Positions 26,474 through 36,183 of a stretch of 64,000 bases of DNA are shown piece after piece. Position 1 is the first letter of the stretch. Each line of letters starts with the position of its first letter. Below the pieces are notes generated by a model. That model had not been told where the DNA came from. It searched no databases and saw only the letters and a program-made list of their open reading frames with translations. The position numbers and the translations under genes were made by a program. Location: NCBI GenBank assembly GCA_000622025.1, contig JHWU01000019.1:1-64000 (forward strand). The letters are read 5' to 3'. The DNA comes from Lachnospiraceae bacterium AD3010 (lineage in GTDB: Bacteria; Bacillota; Clostridia; Lachnospirales; Lachnospiraceae).

Positions 26474-28999
26474 ATGAAAGAGATTCTAATAAAAGCAGTG
26501 ATATTCATTTCCTCATTTTTGATATCACTTTTTGTAATAAGTTCAATAATGAACCGCGGAACTACGGATATGACGGTGGAAATGGGCGAGGCGACCCTGC
26601 CGGTGGTCTCGGTGGTGAACGGAGACCGGGAGATCAACCGGATGTACGGGATCAAAAGCGTAGTGGAACCGAATATGATGCGGGATACCCTGACACCGTT
26701 AAATGAGGGACGAAACCTTGACATACGCATAAAAAAATACGGAAACCATTTTAAGGAAGTGGCATACGAGGTCAGATCCCTTGATGCGGAGAGACTTATC
26801 GAAGACACGGAGATCCTTGATTATATTGAGGATGATGACTTTATAGAAGCCAGGCTCAATATAAAGGATCTTATAAATGACGGAAAGGAGTATATCCTTG
26901 CCGTGCGGCTTACAAACGAGCAGGGGCAGAAGATTTATTATTATACGAGGATAATCCATGAACCCAAGCTCCATGAGGCAGAGATACTGGATTTTGTTAG
27001 GGATTTCACGGACAGGACCTTTGACAAATCTGCTGCGCGAAGCCTTACCACATATCTGGAGAGTGATTCAAGCGGAGACAATTCCACCTATCAGTTTGTA
27101 AACATCCATTCAAGCTTTGACCAGATAACATACGGAAGCCTGAATCCGGAAAAGCCGGAAACGGTACTTACGGATATCCTTGAAATGGATGATTCAACCG
27201 CATCCCTGAAAAACAGCTTCATTCTGAAGAGAGGAGAGGGTGATGATGCGGTGTTTTATGATGTCAGTGAGTACTTCAGAGTGCGCTATACGGAAAAGCG
27301 CATCTATCTCCTGAATTACGAACGTACCATGGAGGAGGTTTTTGATCCGGACTCAGAGAATGCATTTGTAAGTGACAAGATAGTGCTGGGGATCTCGGAT
27401 CCGGACGTTGTCATGGAGGAGAATGAGGACGGCGGAGTGGTAGCCTTTGTGCAGAACGGCTCCCTCTATGCATACAGAAATTCGGACTCCAAGGCAATAC
27501 GTGTCTTTTCCTTTTTCGAAAAGGGGGATGATGACGAGAGAAACCGGAACAGTGACCACGGCATCAAGATACTGCAGGTGGACGAGGCCGGGAATATTTC
27601 CTTCCTGATCTACGGCTATATGAACAGGGGACGGCATGAGGGAGAGACGGGAGTATCGGCCTATTATTTTAACAGTGCCTTAAACCAGATAGAGGAAGAG
27701 GTCTATATCCCATATAAACGCTCATATCAGTTCCTGAAATATGAGATAGAAAAATTCTCCTACTCGCCTGACGGAAACAAGCTGTATCTCTATCTCGGAG
27801 GCAGGCTTCTGGATATCCGGCTGGATGAGAAAAAGGATTCCATAATGGCCGGGAACATCTACTTTGATTCCTTTGTGGTCTCAAAGAGCGCCCGTACCGC
27901 AGCCTGGCAGGCGAAAAATGATTCGGGTATCTTCGTATGTGATTTCAACAGCGGAAATGTCCGGGAAATACTGGGAGATCCGGGGGTTACCATAAGGGCG
28001 CTCGGCTTCCTTGGAGAGGACCTGGTCTACGGCTCCTCGACCGGAGAGCATTCCATAGAGAGCCGTATTGGTGTTTCCATGGAATCAATGGAAAAGATCT
28101 ATATCGAAAGCAGTGACGGTGAGCTGTTAAAAACCTATTCGAAGGATGGTATCTATATTACCGGTGTTGAGGTTAGAAATGATGAGATAAGTCTCTCTCG
28201 GATCACAATGGAGGAAGGGGTGAGTGGCAATTTCCTAAGCATAGCCCCCGATATTATCGTGAATAATGATCCGGAAACCGGAGACAGGAATGCGGTAATC
28301 ACGGTTGCAACAGAGGAGCTGGAGACCATAACGGAGATCGCTCTTGCCGGGCATATCAATACCTCCTCCGTCCACGTGGTGTCACCGAAGGAAGTGCTCT
28401 TTGAGGGTGACAGGACTGTGGATGTAAAGGACGATGAAGACAGCAGCAAAATGCTTATGGTCTACTCCAGAGGCGGGATAGACGGTATCTGTGAGTCCGA
28501 GGTAAGGGCCGTGGATCTGGCGGAAGAGAGGGGCGGCGTTGTAGTTAAATCCACAGGCAGATACTTGTGGCAGAAGGGAAACAGGGCTGCGGAGAAAAAT
28601 CTGAATGATATTACGGAGCCTCCCATTTCGGAAAGCCAGGATGCGCAGTTTACGGCTGTGCTTTCCGCAATATTCAGTCACGAGGGGATCACCGCGGATA
28701 ATGAGGAGATAGCCGGGATGGAAGGCAGCCTTGTGGATATTATCGAAGAAGAGATAGACGGATCCGATGCCCTGACACTTGGAGGCTGCTCCTTAAGCTC
28801 GGTTCTGTATTACGTAAGCATAGGAAGGCCGGTCGTTGCCGAGGTAGAGGGCGGAAATATCGTAATGATCGTGGGATATGACCCGAAGAATACAGTTATA
28901 TATGACCCCTCTACGGGAAGTATTTACAAAAAGGGAATGAATGACAGTACGGAATGGTTCGCTTCCCACGGAAACGAATTCGTATCATACGTCGTCTGA
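26474..28999 (+). CDS. Large membrane-anchored protein with a C-terminal C39-like domain
   Basis: An 841-aa protein with one N-terminal signal anchor (AVIFISSFLISLFVISSIM); the rest would be extracytoplasmic. Residues ~30-170 look like a beta-rich domain; ~230-560 has repeated beta-strand patterns suggesting a propeller (FSYSPDGNKLYLYLGGRLLDIR). The last ~120 residues resemble a papain-like C39 fold (LGGCSLSSVLYYVSIGRPVVAEVEGG...VMIVGYDPKNTVIYDPSTG), but the usual catalytic Cys near the start of that domain is not evident and the His position reads NIVMIVGYD. It may be a binding rather than a cleaving module. Its 3' end overlaps convergent queT by 15 bp. The family is not recognised. Confidence 0.7.
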   Translation: MKEILIKAVIFISSFLISLFVISSIMNRGTTDMTVEMGEATLPVVSVVNGDREINRMYGIKSVVEPNMMRDTLTPLNEGRNLDIRIKKYGNHFKEVAYEVRSLDAERLIEDTEILDYIEDDDFIEARLNIKDLINDGKEYILAVRLTNEQGQKIYYYTRIIHEPKLHEAEILDFVRDFTDRTFDKSAARSLTTYLESDSSGDNSTYQFVNIHSSFDQITYGSLNPEKPETVLTDILEMDDSTASLKNSFILKRGEGDDAVFYDVSEYFRVRYTEKRIYLLNYERTMEEVFDPDSENAFVSDKIVLGISDPDVVMEENEDGGVVAFVQNGSLYAYRNSDSKAIRVFSFFEKGDDDERNRNSDHGIKILQVDEAGNISFLIYGYMNRGRHEGETGVSAYYFNSALNQIEEEVYIPYKRSYQFLKYEIEKFSYSPDGNKLYLYLGGRLLDIRLDEKKDSIMAGNIYFDSFVVSKSARTAAWQAKNDSGIFVCDFNSGNVREILGDPGVTIRALGFLGEDLVYGSSTGEHSIESRIGVSMESMEKIYIESSDGELLKTYSKDGIYITGVEVRNDEISLSRITMEEGVSGNFLSIAPDIIVNNDPETGDRNAVITVATEELETITEIALAGHINTSSVHVVSPKEVLFEGDRTVDVKDDEDSSKMLMVYSRGGIDGICESEVRAVDLAEERGGVVVKSTGRYLWQKGNRAAEKNLNDITEPPISESQDAQFTAVLSAIFSHEGITADNEEIAGMEGSLVDIIEEEIDGSDALTLGGCSLSSVLYYVSIGRPVVAEVEGGNIVMIVGYDPKNTVIYDPSTGSIYKKGMNDSTEWFASHGNEFVSYVV

Positions 29000-29554
29000 G
29001 GAGGTACTGTCATCCCGGGAAGCCGGGTCCTCTGAAGCAGCACTATCCGCTAATGAGGTGTTGCCGAAAAGCCGGTTTTTCACAGGGGTCAGGGCGGAAT
29101 AAAGCGCAACACCGAGTACACCGCAGGAAATAATCTCCCCTGCACCTACCGTCAGCATAAAGAAGGGGATGCTTCCGGGGAAATCATATACAAACTTCAG
29201 GACAAAGGGGATTATCAACGTGTTTGAGAGTATCGGCGGAATTGCCGCGATCACGGGGGATCTCTTTCTCAGAGCATAGGTACCCACAGCACCGATAAGG
29301 GTCGCTATGCTTCCGAAAACCACATCAAAGGGCGCACAGCCGGTTATCAGATTGCTAATAAGGCAGCCCGCAAAAAGTCCGGGAACAGCCGCATTTGTAA
29401 ATACAGGGAGGATCGTCAGTGCTTCGGATATACGAACCTGTATCACTCCGCTTGCCAGATTAAAGGCAGAGATAAAAACCGTCAGCACCACATAGATCGC
29501 GGTGATCATAGCGGCCTGAGTCAGAAACAAAACACCTTTTCCGGATCTATCCAT
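28985..29554 (-). CDS. queT: QueT-family ECF transporter S component
   Basis: A 189-aa membrane protein with about five to six helices. The sequence IQVRISEALTILPVFTNAAVPGLFAGCLISNLITGCAPFDVVFGS is the hallmark of QueT, the substrate-binding subunit of an energy-coupling-factor transporter thought to import queuosine precursors. The C-terminal ~25 residues are Ser/Asp-rich and extra. Unlike many queT genes it has no room for a preQ1 riboswitch: it starts 3 bp after prs. Confidence 0.87.
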   Translation of the reverse strand: MDRSGKGVLFLTQAAMITAIYVVLTVFISAFNLASGVIQVRISEALTILPVFTNAAVPGLFAGCLISNLITGCAPFDVVFGSIATLIGAVGTYALRKRSPVIAAIPPILSNTLIIPFVLKFVYDFPGSIPFFMLTVGAGEIISCGVLGVALYSALTPVKNRLFGNTSLADSAASEDPASRDDSTSSDDV

Positions 29555-29557
29555 TTG

Positions 29558-30742
29558 TCAGACCTCTCCGTTTCTGTATCTTGCCACGAGAGACTGTATC
29601 CTGGTATTGGGATTCAGGAGATCACTTATGGAAGAATCGTGATTTAAGGTGTCGATGATAAAGGCGATGTATTTACTCATATCGCAGGAGATATACCACT
29701 CTCTTTCCAGAAGCTCCGGAGTCTGGTAAATACAGTTCGTGGTGAGTACCCTGTGGATCAGACCGCTCTCAAAGGCTTCATCAAAGCTTTTTAAGCCCGA
29801 GGTAAAGAGACCGAAGGTAGCCATAATGAATATCCTTCCGGCTTTTCTTTCCTTCAGCTGCTTTGCCACATCCAGAACGCTGTCTCCGGAGGAGATCATG
29901 TCATCAACCACCAGCATATCCTTTCCCTCTACGCTGGTCCCCAGAAATTCATGGGCTACTATGGGGTTTCTGCCGTTTATTACCCGGGTGTAGTCACGCC
30001 GCTTGTAGAACATTCCCATATCCAGTCCCAGAACGTTTGCGAGATAGATGGCCCTTTTCATGCCGCCCTCGTCGGGGCTTATCACCATCATATGATCCGC
30101 ATCGATCAGGAGATCATTTACGTGATATAGGAGTCCCTTCATAAACTGGTATGCAGGCTGTATGGTCTCGAAGCCGTGAAGCGGGATGGCATTCTGAACT
30201 CTGGCGTCATGAGCGTCAAAGGTAATGATATTGTCAACACCCATACGGACAAGCTCCTGCAGCGCAAGAGCACAGTCCAGGGATTCCCTGGAGCTTCTTT
30301 TATGCTGGCGGCCTTCATACAGGAAGGGCATAATGACCGTGAGTCTCCTTGCCTTTCCTCCTACTGCAGCGATCACCCGCTTCAGATCCTGAAAGTGATC
30401 ATCCGGGGACATATGGTTATCGTGACCGCAGAGGGAGTAGGTCAGGCTGTAATTGCAGATATCGCAGAGAAGGAAGAGGTCCATTCCTCTTATGGATTCA
30501 TTTATGGTTCCCTTGGCTTCGCCGGTTCCGAAGCGGGAAATGGAAGTGTCGATGATATAGGAGTCTCTCTGGTAACCCTGGAAAACAAGGGAACCCTTGT
30601 GCTCGTTCTCGCGCTCCGTGCGCCAGTCAACCAGATATTTGTCAACCTTGTCTCCCAGCTCCCGGCAGCCCTCAACGGGTATAACGCCAAGCTTTCCTAC
30701 GGGTATGCTCTCAAGTTTCCTTTTTCCCTCGTGAACTGCCAT
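29558..30742 (-). CDS. prs: Ribose-phosphate pyrophosphokinase (long clostridial type)
   Basis: Makes PRPP from ribose-5-P and ATP. Visible are the flexible-loop/ATP region PFLYEGRQHKRSSRESLDCALALQEL, the DAHD metal site (TFDAHDARVQ), ISPDEGGMKRA and the PRPP-binding loop VVDDMISSGDSV. At 394 aa it is longer than the ~315-aa classical enzyme, as is usual for the variant found in Lachnospiraceae. It lies in the dnaD-dnaC-prs-queT unit. Confidence 0.92.
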   Translation of the reverse strand: MAVHEGKRKLESIPVGKLGVIPVEGCRELGDKVDKYLVDWRTERENEHKGSLVFQGYQRDSYIIDTSISRFGTGEAKGTINESIRGMDLFLLCDICNYSLTYSLCGHDNHMSPDDHFQDLKRVIAAVGGKARRLTVIMPFLYEGRQHKRSSRESLDCALALQELVRMGVDNIITFDAHDARVQNAIPLHGFETIQPAYQFMKGLLYHVNDLLIDADHMMVISPDEGGMKRAIYLANVLGLDMGMFYKRRDYTRVINGRNPIVAHEFLGTSVEGKDMLVVDDMISSGDSVLDVAKQLKERKAGRIFIMATFGLFTSGLKSFDEAFESGLIHRVLTTNCIYQTPELLEREWYISCDMSKYIAFIIDTLNHDSSISDLLNPNTRIQSLVARYRNGEV

Positions 30743-30747
30743 ATAGT

Positions 30748-31704
30748 TTACCCCTTTTTCTTCATGCGAAGGTCTTCGCCTCTGAAATAATAAAGTTCGT
30801 AGTTGCTGATAATCCTTGACAGGGATCTCTCGGAATAAAGATCTTTTATGCTTTTCAGCGCGAGATTGCTGGATATTATGGTCGATCTTCCGCGTACACC
30901 GCGCTCATTCAGTATGTTGAAAAGCTGTCCTGCCACAAAGGAATTGGTATTTTCCGTTCCGAGATCATCGATTATCAGTAGATCCGAGTCGTAAATATTT
31001 GCAAAAAAATCATTCTTTTCTTCGATCCCGGAATTCCTGAAGGTATTGTCGGCAATAAGCTCAAAAAGCCGGAAAGCCGTAAAATACACAACACTGTAGC
31101 CTCTGTCCAGAAGCTCACGCGCGATGCAGTTTGTAAGGAAGGTCTTTCCGCTTCCGACGCCACCTAAGAATAACATATTGCGGGAAGACTGGGCAAATGT
31201 TTTTATGAAATCCTTTGCAGCAAAATAAACCTGCCGTATATCCGGCAGTATTCCCGGGGAAAAGATGCTTAGGTCGGAGGTTTTGAAGTTCTCCTTTTCC
31301 AGTATTTCATTAAGGTTGGACTGGTGATACAGCGTATTGATGATCCTCTGCTTCAGGCAGTGGCATTTCTCACTCCCCCTGAAACCGGTATCCTTACAAT
31401 CAGGGCAGTCATAGATAGGCATGAGATAATCACGGGGAAATCCGGCGGCTTTAAGGAGCTTTTCCTTTTCTTCGCTTATTCCGGCAAGCTCTTTTTCAAG
31501 CTCCGTAAGGGCATCCCCGTCGCCCTCCAGGCTTTTCTTCCCCGCTGACAGCGCGGCGAGAGCCGCCTCATCCTCAAGCTCCTTATATTGGGGAAGCTTT
31601 TCCAGAACCTCACGCTTTCTGTCTTCAAGGAGCCTTGAATTCTTTTCTCTTATTTCATCATACTCCGCCATAATACTGCGGAAGTCGGCGTCGTTCATTG
31701 ACAT
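30748..31704 (-). CDS. dnaC: DnaC/DnaI-type helicase-loading ATPase
   Basis: A 318-aa AAA+ protein: charged coiled N-terminus, a Cys cluster (YDCPDCKDTGFRGSEKCHCLKQ, zinc-ribbon-like), Walker A FLGGVGSGKTFL, Walker B LLIIDDLGTE, and an arginine-finger region (SERSLSRIISNYELYYFRGEDLR). It loads the replicative helicase at replication restart or initiation. It lies 3 bp after the DnaD-like gene, its likely partner. Confidence 0.93.
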   Translation of the reverse strand: MSMNDADFRSIMAEYDEIREKNSRLLEDRKREVLEKLPQYKELEDEAALAALSAGKKSLEGDGDALTELEKELAGISEEKEKLLKAAGFPRDYLMPIYDCPDCKDTGFRGSEKCHCLKQRIINTLYHQSNLNEILEKENFKTSDLSIFSPGILPDIRQVYFAAKDFIKTFAQSSRNMLFLGGVGSGKTFLTNCIARELLDRGYSVVYFTAFRLFELIADNTFRNSGIEEKNDFFANIYDSDLLIIDDLGTENTNSFVAGQLFNILNERGVRGRSTIISSNLALKSIKDLYSERSLSRIISNYELYYFRGEDLRMKKKG

Positions 31705-31707
31705 TCT

Positions 31708-32934
31708 TTAATTCCTTGCGAATTTCTTTTCAAGATCGGAAAAATCTATGTCCCGCTCATGGAAATTCTGGAACTTTGTGGATCTTCCGTCTGTTCCTTC
31801 GCGGTTAATCTTTTCCTTCTCCTTCTTCCCGGCTTCAAAGGCCCGGTCCGCATCTTCTACGTCGGAGAGCTTTGAAACATTGTGCTCCTTCCAGTTTTTC
31901 AGAATGGAATCGGCATACTGGAAGCTGGGCTTGGAGATGGCGCTCATGGTGCGGTTCGCAGCCTCGATGATGAGCTCGGATGAAAAACCGTAATCATCCT
32001 TCCATCGCCTGATGAAATCTATCTCGGGCTTCACGGGATTTCTGCCGCTTAAGCCGAAGGCCTTCATAACCTCATAGTATTCCTTCCTGTTCACACCGGT
32101 CTCATATTTTGCCTGTTCTATATTGCGTATGCCCCTGTCATTCCAGTCTCTGGCAACACTTTCTATATAATGAATATTTCTGTGCCCGGAGCTCACACAG
32201 TATTCGATAAGGTATTCAATAAGGCCCGCGTCGAAACGGAGATTGTCGTACATATACAGGATCGAATTGAGATCCGAGTGGCTGAGTGTCCGTCTGAGAT
32301 ACTTCTCGGCTGTAAAGAGAAGTCCCCTGACCTCCGGATTCTCCTTGAAATCCTGCAGCTGTCCCGCAGGATAAAAGGGACGGGCGGGTTTCGAAGCCGT
32401 TTCGCTGCGGCCATCCGTCTCGGTATCCGAGAGACGCTCGGAGGGCATCATCGGTCCGGCCATTGTCAGGTCCTCAGAATGTGTCACCGGTCCGGCTGCT
32501 GCCAGTTGCCCGGAAGGCATCACCGGTCCGGATGCTGTCAGACTCTCGGCAGGACTCTCTGAAGCAGAGTGCGGCACTATCCCCGGCGAAGGCAGTCCCG
32601 ACACCGTAAGTGAGGAATCGGAAACAACCGGTTTCTGTATCACATTCAGACAGATACCCTTCACATTCCTGTATTCATCATAGTCGAGGGAAATGAGCCC
32701 CTGTTTATCCCAATAGATCAGTGCACGGATGATATCCCGTTCGGTATAGTTAAAGCGGTCTGCTATGATCGGCAGTGATACGTCCTTTCCGGACGAAACC
32801 GAGCGAAGGAGATAAAGATAGATCTTTATCTGGGCCTCATTGGCATTGGTCATAAAATGATCTATAAAATGATTCGACACCTTTGTGTGTCCGCAGCTGT
32901 CACTTTCATATAGTGAAATGCTTTCGCTTTCCAA
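31708..32934 (-). CDS. DnaD-domain replication protein
   Basis: A 408-aa protein. The N-terminal winged helix (IYLYLLRSVSSGKDVSLPIIADRFNYTERDIIRALIYW) is followed by a ~75-residue low-complexity linker with imperfect repeats (PVMPSGQL, PVTHSEDL, PMMPSERL), then two DnaD/DnaB_2-type helical domains (~205-280, containing YLIEYCVSSGHRNIHYIESVARDW, and ~300-370). Such proteins remodel origin DNA and help load the helicase with DnaI/DnaC. It is the first gene of its operon and has a near-consensus promoter. Confidence 0.9.
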   Translation of the reverse strand: MESESISLYESDSCGHTKVSNHFIDHFMTNANEAQIKIYLYLLRSVSSGKDVSLPIIADRFNYTERDIIRALIYWDKQGLISLDYDEYRNVKGICLNVIQKPVVSDSSLTVSGLPSPGIVPHSASESPAESLTASGPVMPSGQLAAAGPVTHSEDLTMAGPMMPSERLSDTETDGRSETASKPARPFYPAGQLQDFKENPEVRGLLFTAEKYLRRTLSHSDLNSILYMYDNLRFDAGLIEYLIEYCVSSGHRNIHYIESVARDWNDRGIRNIEQAKYETGVNRKEYYEVMKAFGLSGRNPVKPEIDFIRRWKDDYGFSSELIIEAANRTMSAISKPSFQYADSILKNWKEHNVSKLSDVEDADRAFEAGKKEKEKINREGTDGRSTKFQNFHERDIDFSDLEKKFARN

Positions 32935-32996
32935 TTCTAACTCTCTCCCGGATCAAACTTGTATGTTCAGAATATATTAGATCCCGAACAGATACG

Positions 32997-33025
32997 ATTA
33001 TACATGGTCGTCAGATGGATTTCAA
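32997..33025 (-). promoter_or_regulatory. Sigma-A promoter of the dnaD-dnaC-prs-queT operon
   Basis: Minus strand: -35 TTGAAA (33025-33020), 17-bp spacer, -10 TATAAT (33002-32997), about 60 bp before the dnaD-like start codon. Confidence 0.75.
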
Positions 33026-33040
33026 TGGCTGAAGGAGCCG

Positions 33041-33067
33041 AAAACCCCGATAAAATCGGGGTTTTTG
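33041..33067 (-). terminator. Rho-independent terminator downstream of murC
   Basis: A perfect stem (AACCCCGAT / ATCGGGGTT) with a tiny AAA loop, flanked by A and T runs. It lies 37 bp past the murC stop, between murC and the promoter of the dnaD operon. Confidence 0.85.
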
Positions 33068-33103
33068 CGATGATGTGGATTTGGTGGATATGGTGGAAAT
33101 GTC

Positions 33104-34483
33104 CTATTTTAAAAGTGCATCTCCAATCTTATAAACGTCTCCCGCACCCATAGTTATCAACAAATCACCGTGGATACAGTTTTCCTGTAAAAATTTTTCA
33201 ATTTTTTCAAAAGAGTCAAAATAGCAGGCGTTATGACCAAGAGCCTGTATTTCTTTAGCCAGGGTTTCGGAGCTTATCCCAAGAGTATCTGTTTCCCGGG
33301 CAGGAAAGATATCCGCGAGAACTACCCTGTCCGCCAGTGAAAGAGCTTCGGCGAACTCCGGCAGAAGCGCCTTTGTCCTGGTATAGGTATGGGGCTGGAA
33401 AACACACCAAAGAGTGTTATACTCGCATTTTTTTGCCGCGGTCAGGGAAGCCTTTATCTCGGTAGGATGGTGGGCGTAATCATCAATGACCTCCACTCCG
33501 TTGAAACTGCCCTTATGCTGGAATCTCCGGTCCGTTCCTTCAAATTCATTAAGGGCGGAGATGATATTTTCTTCACCGATCCCCATTTCGACAGCCGCCG
33601 CTGCCGCTGCACAGGCATTTCCGACATTGTGTTCACCGGGAACCCTAAGCTGTATTTTTCCGAGGATCCTGTCAGCGTGGTGCAGGGTAAAGGAAGGGAA
33701 AGCCAGCTTATTATAGCTTATGTCGGAAGGATAGTAGTCCGATGAGCTGTCAGCCCCGAAGGTCACTATGCGGCATTTAAGCCCTTCGGTGATCGTGTCA
33801 AAGCCCTTTGTATCGCTGTTTATGACAAGAACGCCGTCTTCCGGAAGAAGAAGGGCGAATTTACGGAAGGACTGCTGTATATCATTAAGGTCCTTGAAGA
33901 AATCGAGATGATCCTCGTCCACGTTTAGTATCACGCCTAAGGTCGGGGCAAAGGACAGGAAGCTGTTTGTGTATTCGCAGGCTTCCGTCACAAAGATGTC
34001 TCTTTTCCCCACTCGGAAATTGCCGCCTATGCTCTTAAGAATCCCGCCTATTGAGAGAGTGGGATCCTTGTCTGCCTTAAGGAGTATTTCGGACAGCATG
34101 GAGGTTGTCGTGGTCTTTCCATGGGTTCCGGAAACGGCGGCACTTATCCGATAGCGTTTCATCAGCTGTCCCAGAAATTCCGCACGGGTAAGAGCCGGGA
34201 GATTGCGCCTTCTGACCTCTTTAAGCTCCGGATTATCCTCGTGGATCGCTGCAGTATAGACCACAAGGCTTATGTCGGATTTAATATTGCCGGCTGCCTG
34301 GGGAAAGTAGATCCTGGCTCCTAAGTCTGTGAGACGGTCCGTCAGCTCACTTTCCGCCATATCGGAGCCGGATACAGAAAAGCCCTCAGATAAAAGGAGC
34401 TCAGCAATACCGCTCATGCTGATGCCCCCTATGCCGATAAAATGGAAATGTGTGTTTGTATCGGAAAAATCCACGTTGTACAT
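33104..34483 (-). CDS. murC: UDP-N-acetylmuramate--L-alanine ligase
   Basis: Adds L-Ala to UDP-MurNAc in the cytosol for peptidoglycan synthesis (459 aa). Visible are the Rossmann motif HFIGIGGISMSGIAELLL, the ATP loop SGTHGKTTTTSML, the EACEYTNSFL substrate/Mg region, and the C-terminal domain with DDYAHHPTEIKA and QPHTYTRTKAL. It follows pth by 2 bp, and a terminator follows. Confidence 0.97.
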   Translation of the reverse strand: MYNVDFSDTNTHFHFIGIGGISMSGIAELLLSEGFSVSGSDMAESELTDRLTDLGARIYFPQAAGNIKSDISLVVYTAAIHEDNPELKEVRRRNLPALTRAEFLGQLMKRYRISAAVSGTHGKTTTTSMLSEILLKADKDPTLSIGGILKSIGGNFRVGKRDIFVTEACEYTNSFLSFAPTLGVILNVDEDHLDFFKDLNDIQQSFRKFALLLPEDGVLVINSDTKGFDTITEGLKCRIVTFGADSSSDYYPSDISYNKLAFPSFTLHHADRILGKIQLRVPGEHNVGNACAAAAAAVEMGIGEENIISALNEFEGTDRRFQHKGSFNGVEVIDDYAHHPTEIKASLTAAKKCEYNTLWCVFQPHTYTRTKALLPEFAEALSLADRVVLADIFPARETDTLGISSETLAKEIQALGHNACYFDSFEKIEKFLQENCIHGDLLITMGAGDVYKIGDALLK

Positions 34484-34485
34484 TT

Positions 34486-35058
34486 TTATGTCTCCGCTCC
34501 GTTAAATTCATTCATGGCTTTATCACAGCCCTCTTTGATGATCCTCACTACCGCGGCGGCAGCCCGTATTTCTGCCTGCTCCACCGCGCCCCTGGACTGT
34601 ATGTCAAAGGGGGATAAGACCCAGTCCGCCAGATCCCAGTTATGGGGTTTTGGACCGATGCCGATACGCACTCTTGCGAAGCTGTCCGAGCCGGTTTCCG
34701 CGATAATGTTCTTCAGCCCGTTATGGCCTCCGGCGCTGCCTGATGGTCTCACACGGATCCTTCCGGGCTCCAGATTTACATCATCCGAGATCACAATGAG
34801 GTCTGAGGAAATATCTGCCTTGTAATAGGAAAGAACCTCTCTTACGGACTGGCCGGAAAGGTTCATGAAAGTAAGGGGCTTAACAAGGAGCACCTTCTCT
34901 CCCTCGATAAGCCCTTTACCGCATATTGCCCTGTGTTTTTCAAAATCCAGGGAAATCCCGAAACGGTCCGAAAGGATATCGATGGTCTCAAAACCCACAT
35001 TGTGTTTTGTGCCGTTATACTTTGAACCCGGATTTCCCAGTCCTGTGATAATAAACAT
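34486..35058 (-). CDS. pth: Peptidyl-tRNA hydrolase
   Basis: A 190-aa recycling enzyme that releases peptides from drop-off peptidyl-tRNA. Visible are ITGLGNPGSKYNGTKHNVGF with the catalytic His20, VKPLTFMNLSGQSV, ISDDVNLEPGRIRVRPSGSAGGHNGLKNI, and RVRIGIGP. It lies 3 bp after glgD and 2 bp before murC. Confidence 0.96.
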   Translation of the reverse strand: MFIITGLGNPGSKYNGTKHNVGFETIDILSDRFGISLDFEKHRAICGKGLIEGEKVLLVKPLTFMNLSGQSVREVLSYYKADISSDLIVISDDVNLEPGRIRVRPSGSAGGHNGLKNIIAETGSDSFARVRIGIGPKPHNWDLADWVLSPFDIQSRGAVEQAEIRAAAAVVRIIKEGCDKAMNEFNGAET

Positions 35059-35061
35059 TTT

Positions 35062-36180
35062 TTATAAGAAGAAACGGTCGCTTCGTTCTATAACTATCTG
35101 AACCCCGTTCTCACCCTTGTAATAGGAATTTGCCCTTATGGTACCATGGCTCTCCACGATACAGTTCTCTATGTGGGTATTGTCTCCGATATACACATCA
35201 TTCAGAATGATGGAATTCTTTATGAAGCAATTATTCCCGACAAAAACCTTCTTGAAGAGTACCGAATCCTGCACCGTGCCGTTGATTATGCAGCCGGAGG
35301 ATGCGAGGCTGTTATGCACCTGGCTTCCCACATTATACTTCGCGGGAGGCAGGTCGTCTACCTTTGAATAAACATCCGGATACTGGTTAAAGAAGTAGTC
35401 CCGCACCTCCGGCTTCAAGAAGTCCATATTTGTCCGGAAATAATCATTGACTGTGGCGATATTCTTCCAGTAGCTGTCTATCTTATAGCCGTAGATACGC
35501 TTCTGGTTCCTGTAACGAACAAGGATATCGGAAACAAAGTCGTGACGGTCCTCTTCCTCAGCCTTTTCGATAAGCTCGATAAGCTGACGGCGGCGGATGA
35601 CATAGATACCGCAGGAAATAGTCCGTCCTTTGGCCTCAACCGGCTTCTCCTCAAAGTCGATGATCCGCTGATCCTCATTCATGGTGAGAACACCGAATCT
35701 CTCCACATTCTCGCTTGACGGAAGCTCCTTGCATACCACGGTGATATCGGCTTTCTTTGCGATGTGGTATTCGAGGACCTTATTGTAATTCATCTTGTAG
35801 ACGCAGTCGCCGGATGCGATTATCACATAGGGCTCGTGACTGTCCTTAAGGAAGGAGATATTTTGGTAAATGGAATCGGCTGTTCCCCTTGACCAGAAGG
35901 AATGATCGCTGGTCATAGAAGGAGTGAATACGAAAAGTCCGCCCTGCTTACGGCCGAAGTCCCACTATTTTGACGAAGAAAGATGCTGGGTCAGGGACTT
36001 CGCATTGTACTGGGTAAATACGCCCACCTTCTGTATATGGGAGTTTGTCATATTGCTCAGGGCAAAGTCGATGCCTCTGTAGCTCCCCGCTATGGGCATG
36101 GCGGCTATGGCACGCTTCTTTGTGAGTTCCTTCATCCGGTGGTTATTGCCTCCGGCAAGAATTATTCCTATCGCTCTCAT
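35062..36180 (-). pseudogene. glgD: glgD, ADP-glucose pyrophosphorylase second subunit, interrupted by TAG
   Basis: The full frame has 373 codons and every other part is intact: N-terminal IGIILAGGNNHRMKELTKKRA and a C-terminal left-handed beta-helix region (NSIILNDVYIGDNTHIENCIVESHG). Codon 72 is TAG (complement of 35965-35967), directly after QHLSSSK, followed in frame by WDFGRKQGG. In relatives the motif is SSSKWWDFGRKQGG, so a single G-to-A change in a Trp codon explains it. GlgD is normally the regulatory partner of GlgC in glycogen synthesis. UAG is an ordinary stop here (several neighbouring genes end with it), so the product is probably truncated, unless this is a sequencing error. 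Confidence 0.85.
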
Positions 36181-36183
36181 AGA

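Noticed and set aside
29555-29557. preQ1 riboswitch for queT
   Set aside because: Only 3 bp separate prs and queT, so no riboswitch can precede it; queT is expressed from the dnaD operon promoter.
35965-35967. Pyrrolysine or reassigned UAG codon in glgD
   Set aside because: Other genes in the window terminate normally with TAG, and the expected residue is Trp; a nonsense mutation or sequencing error is simpler.
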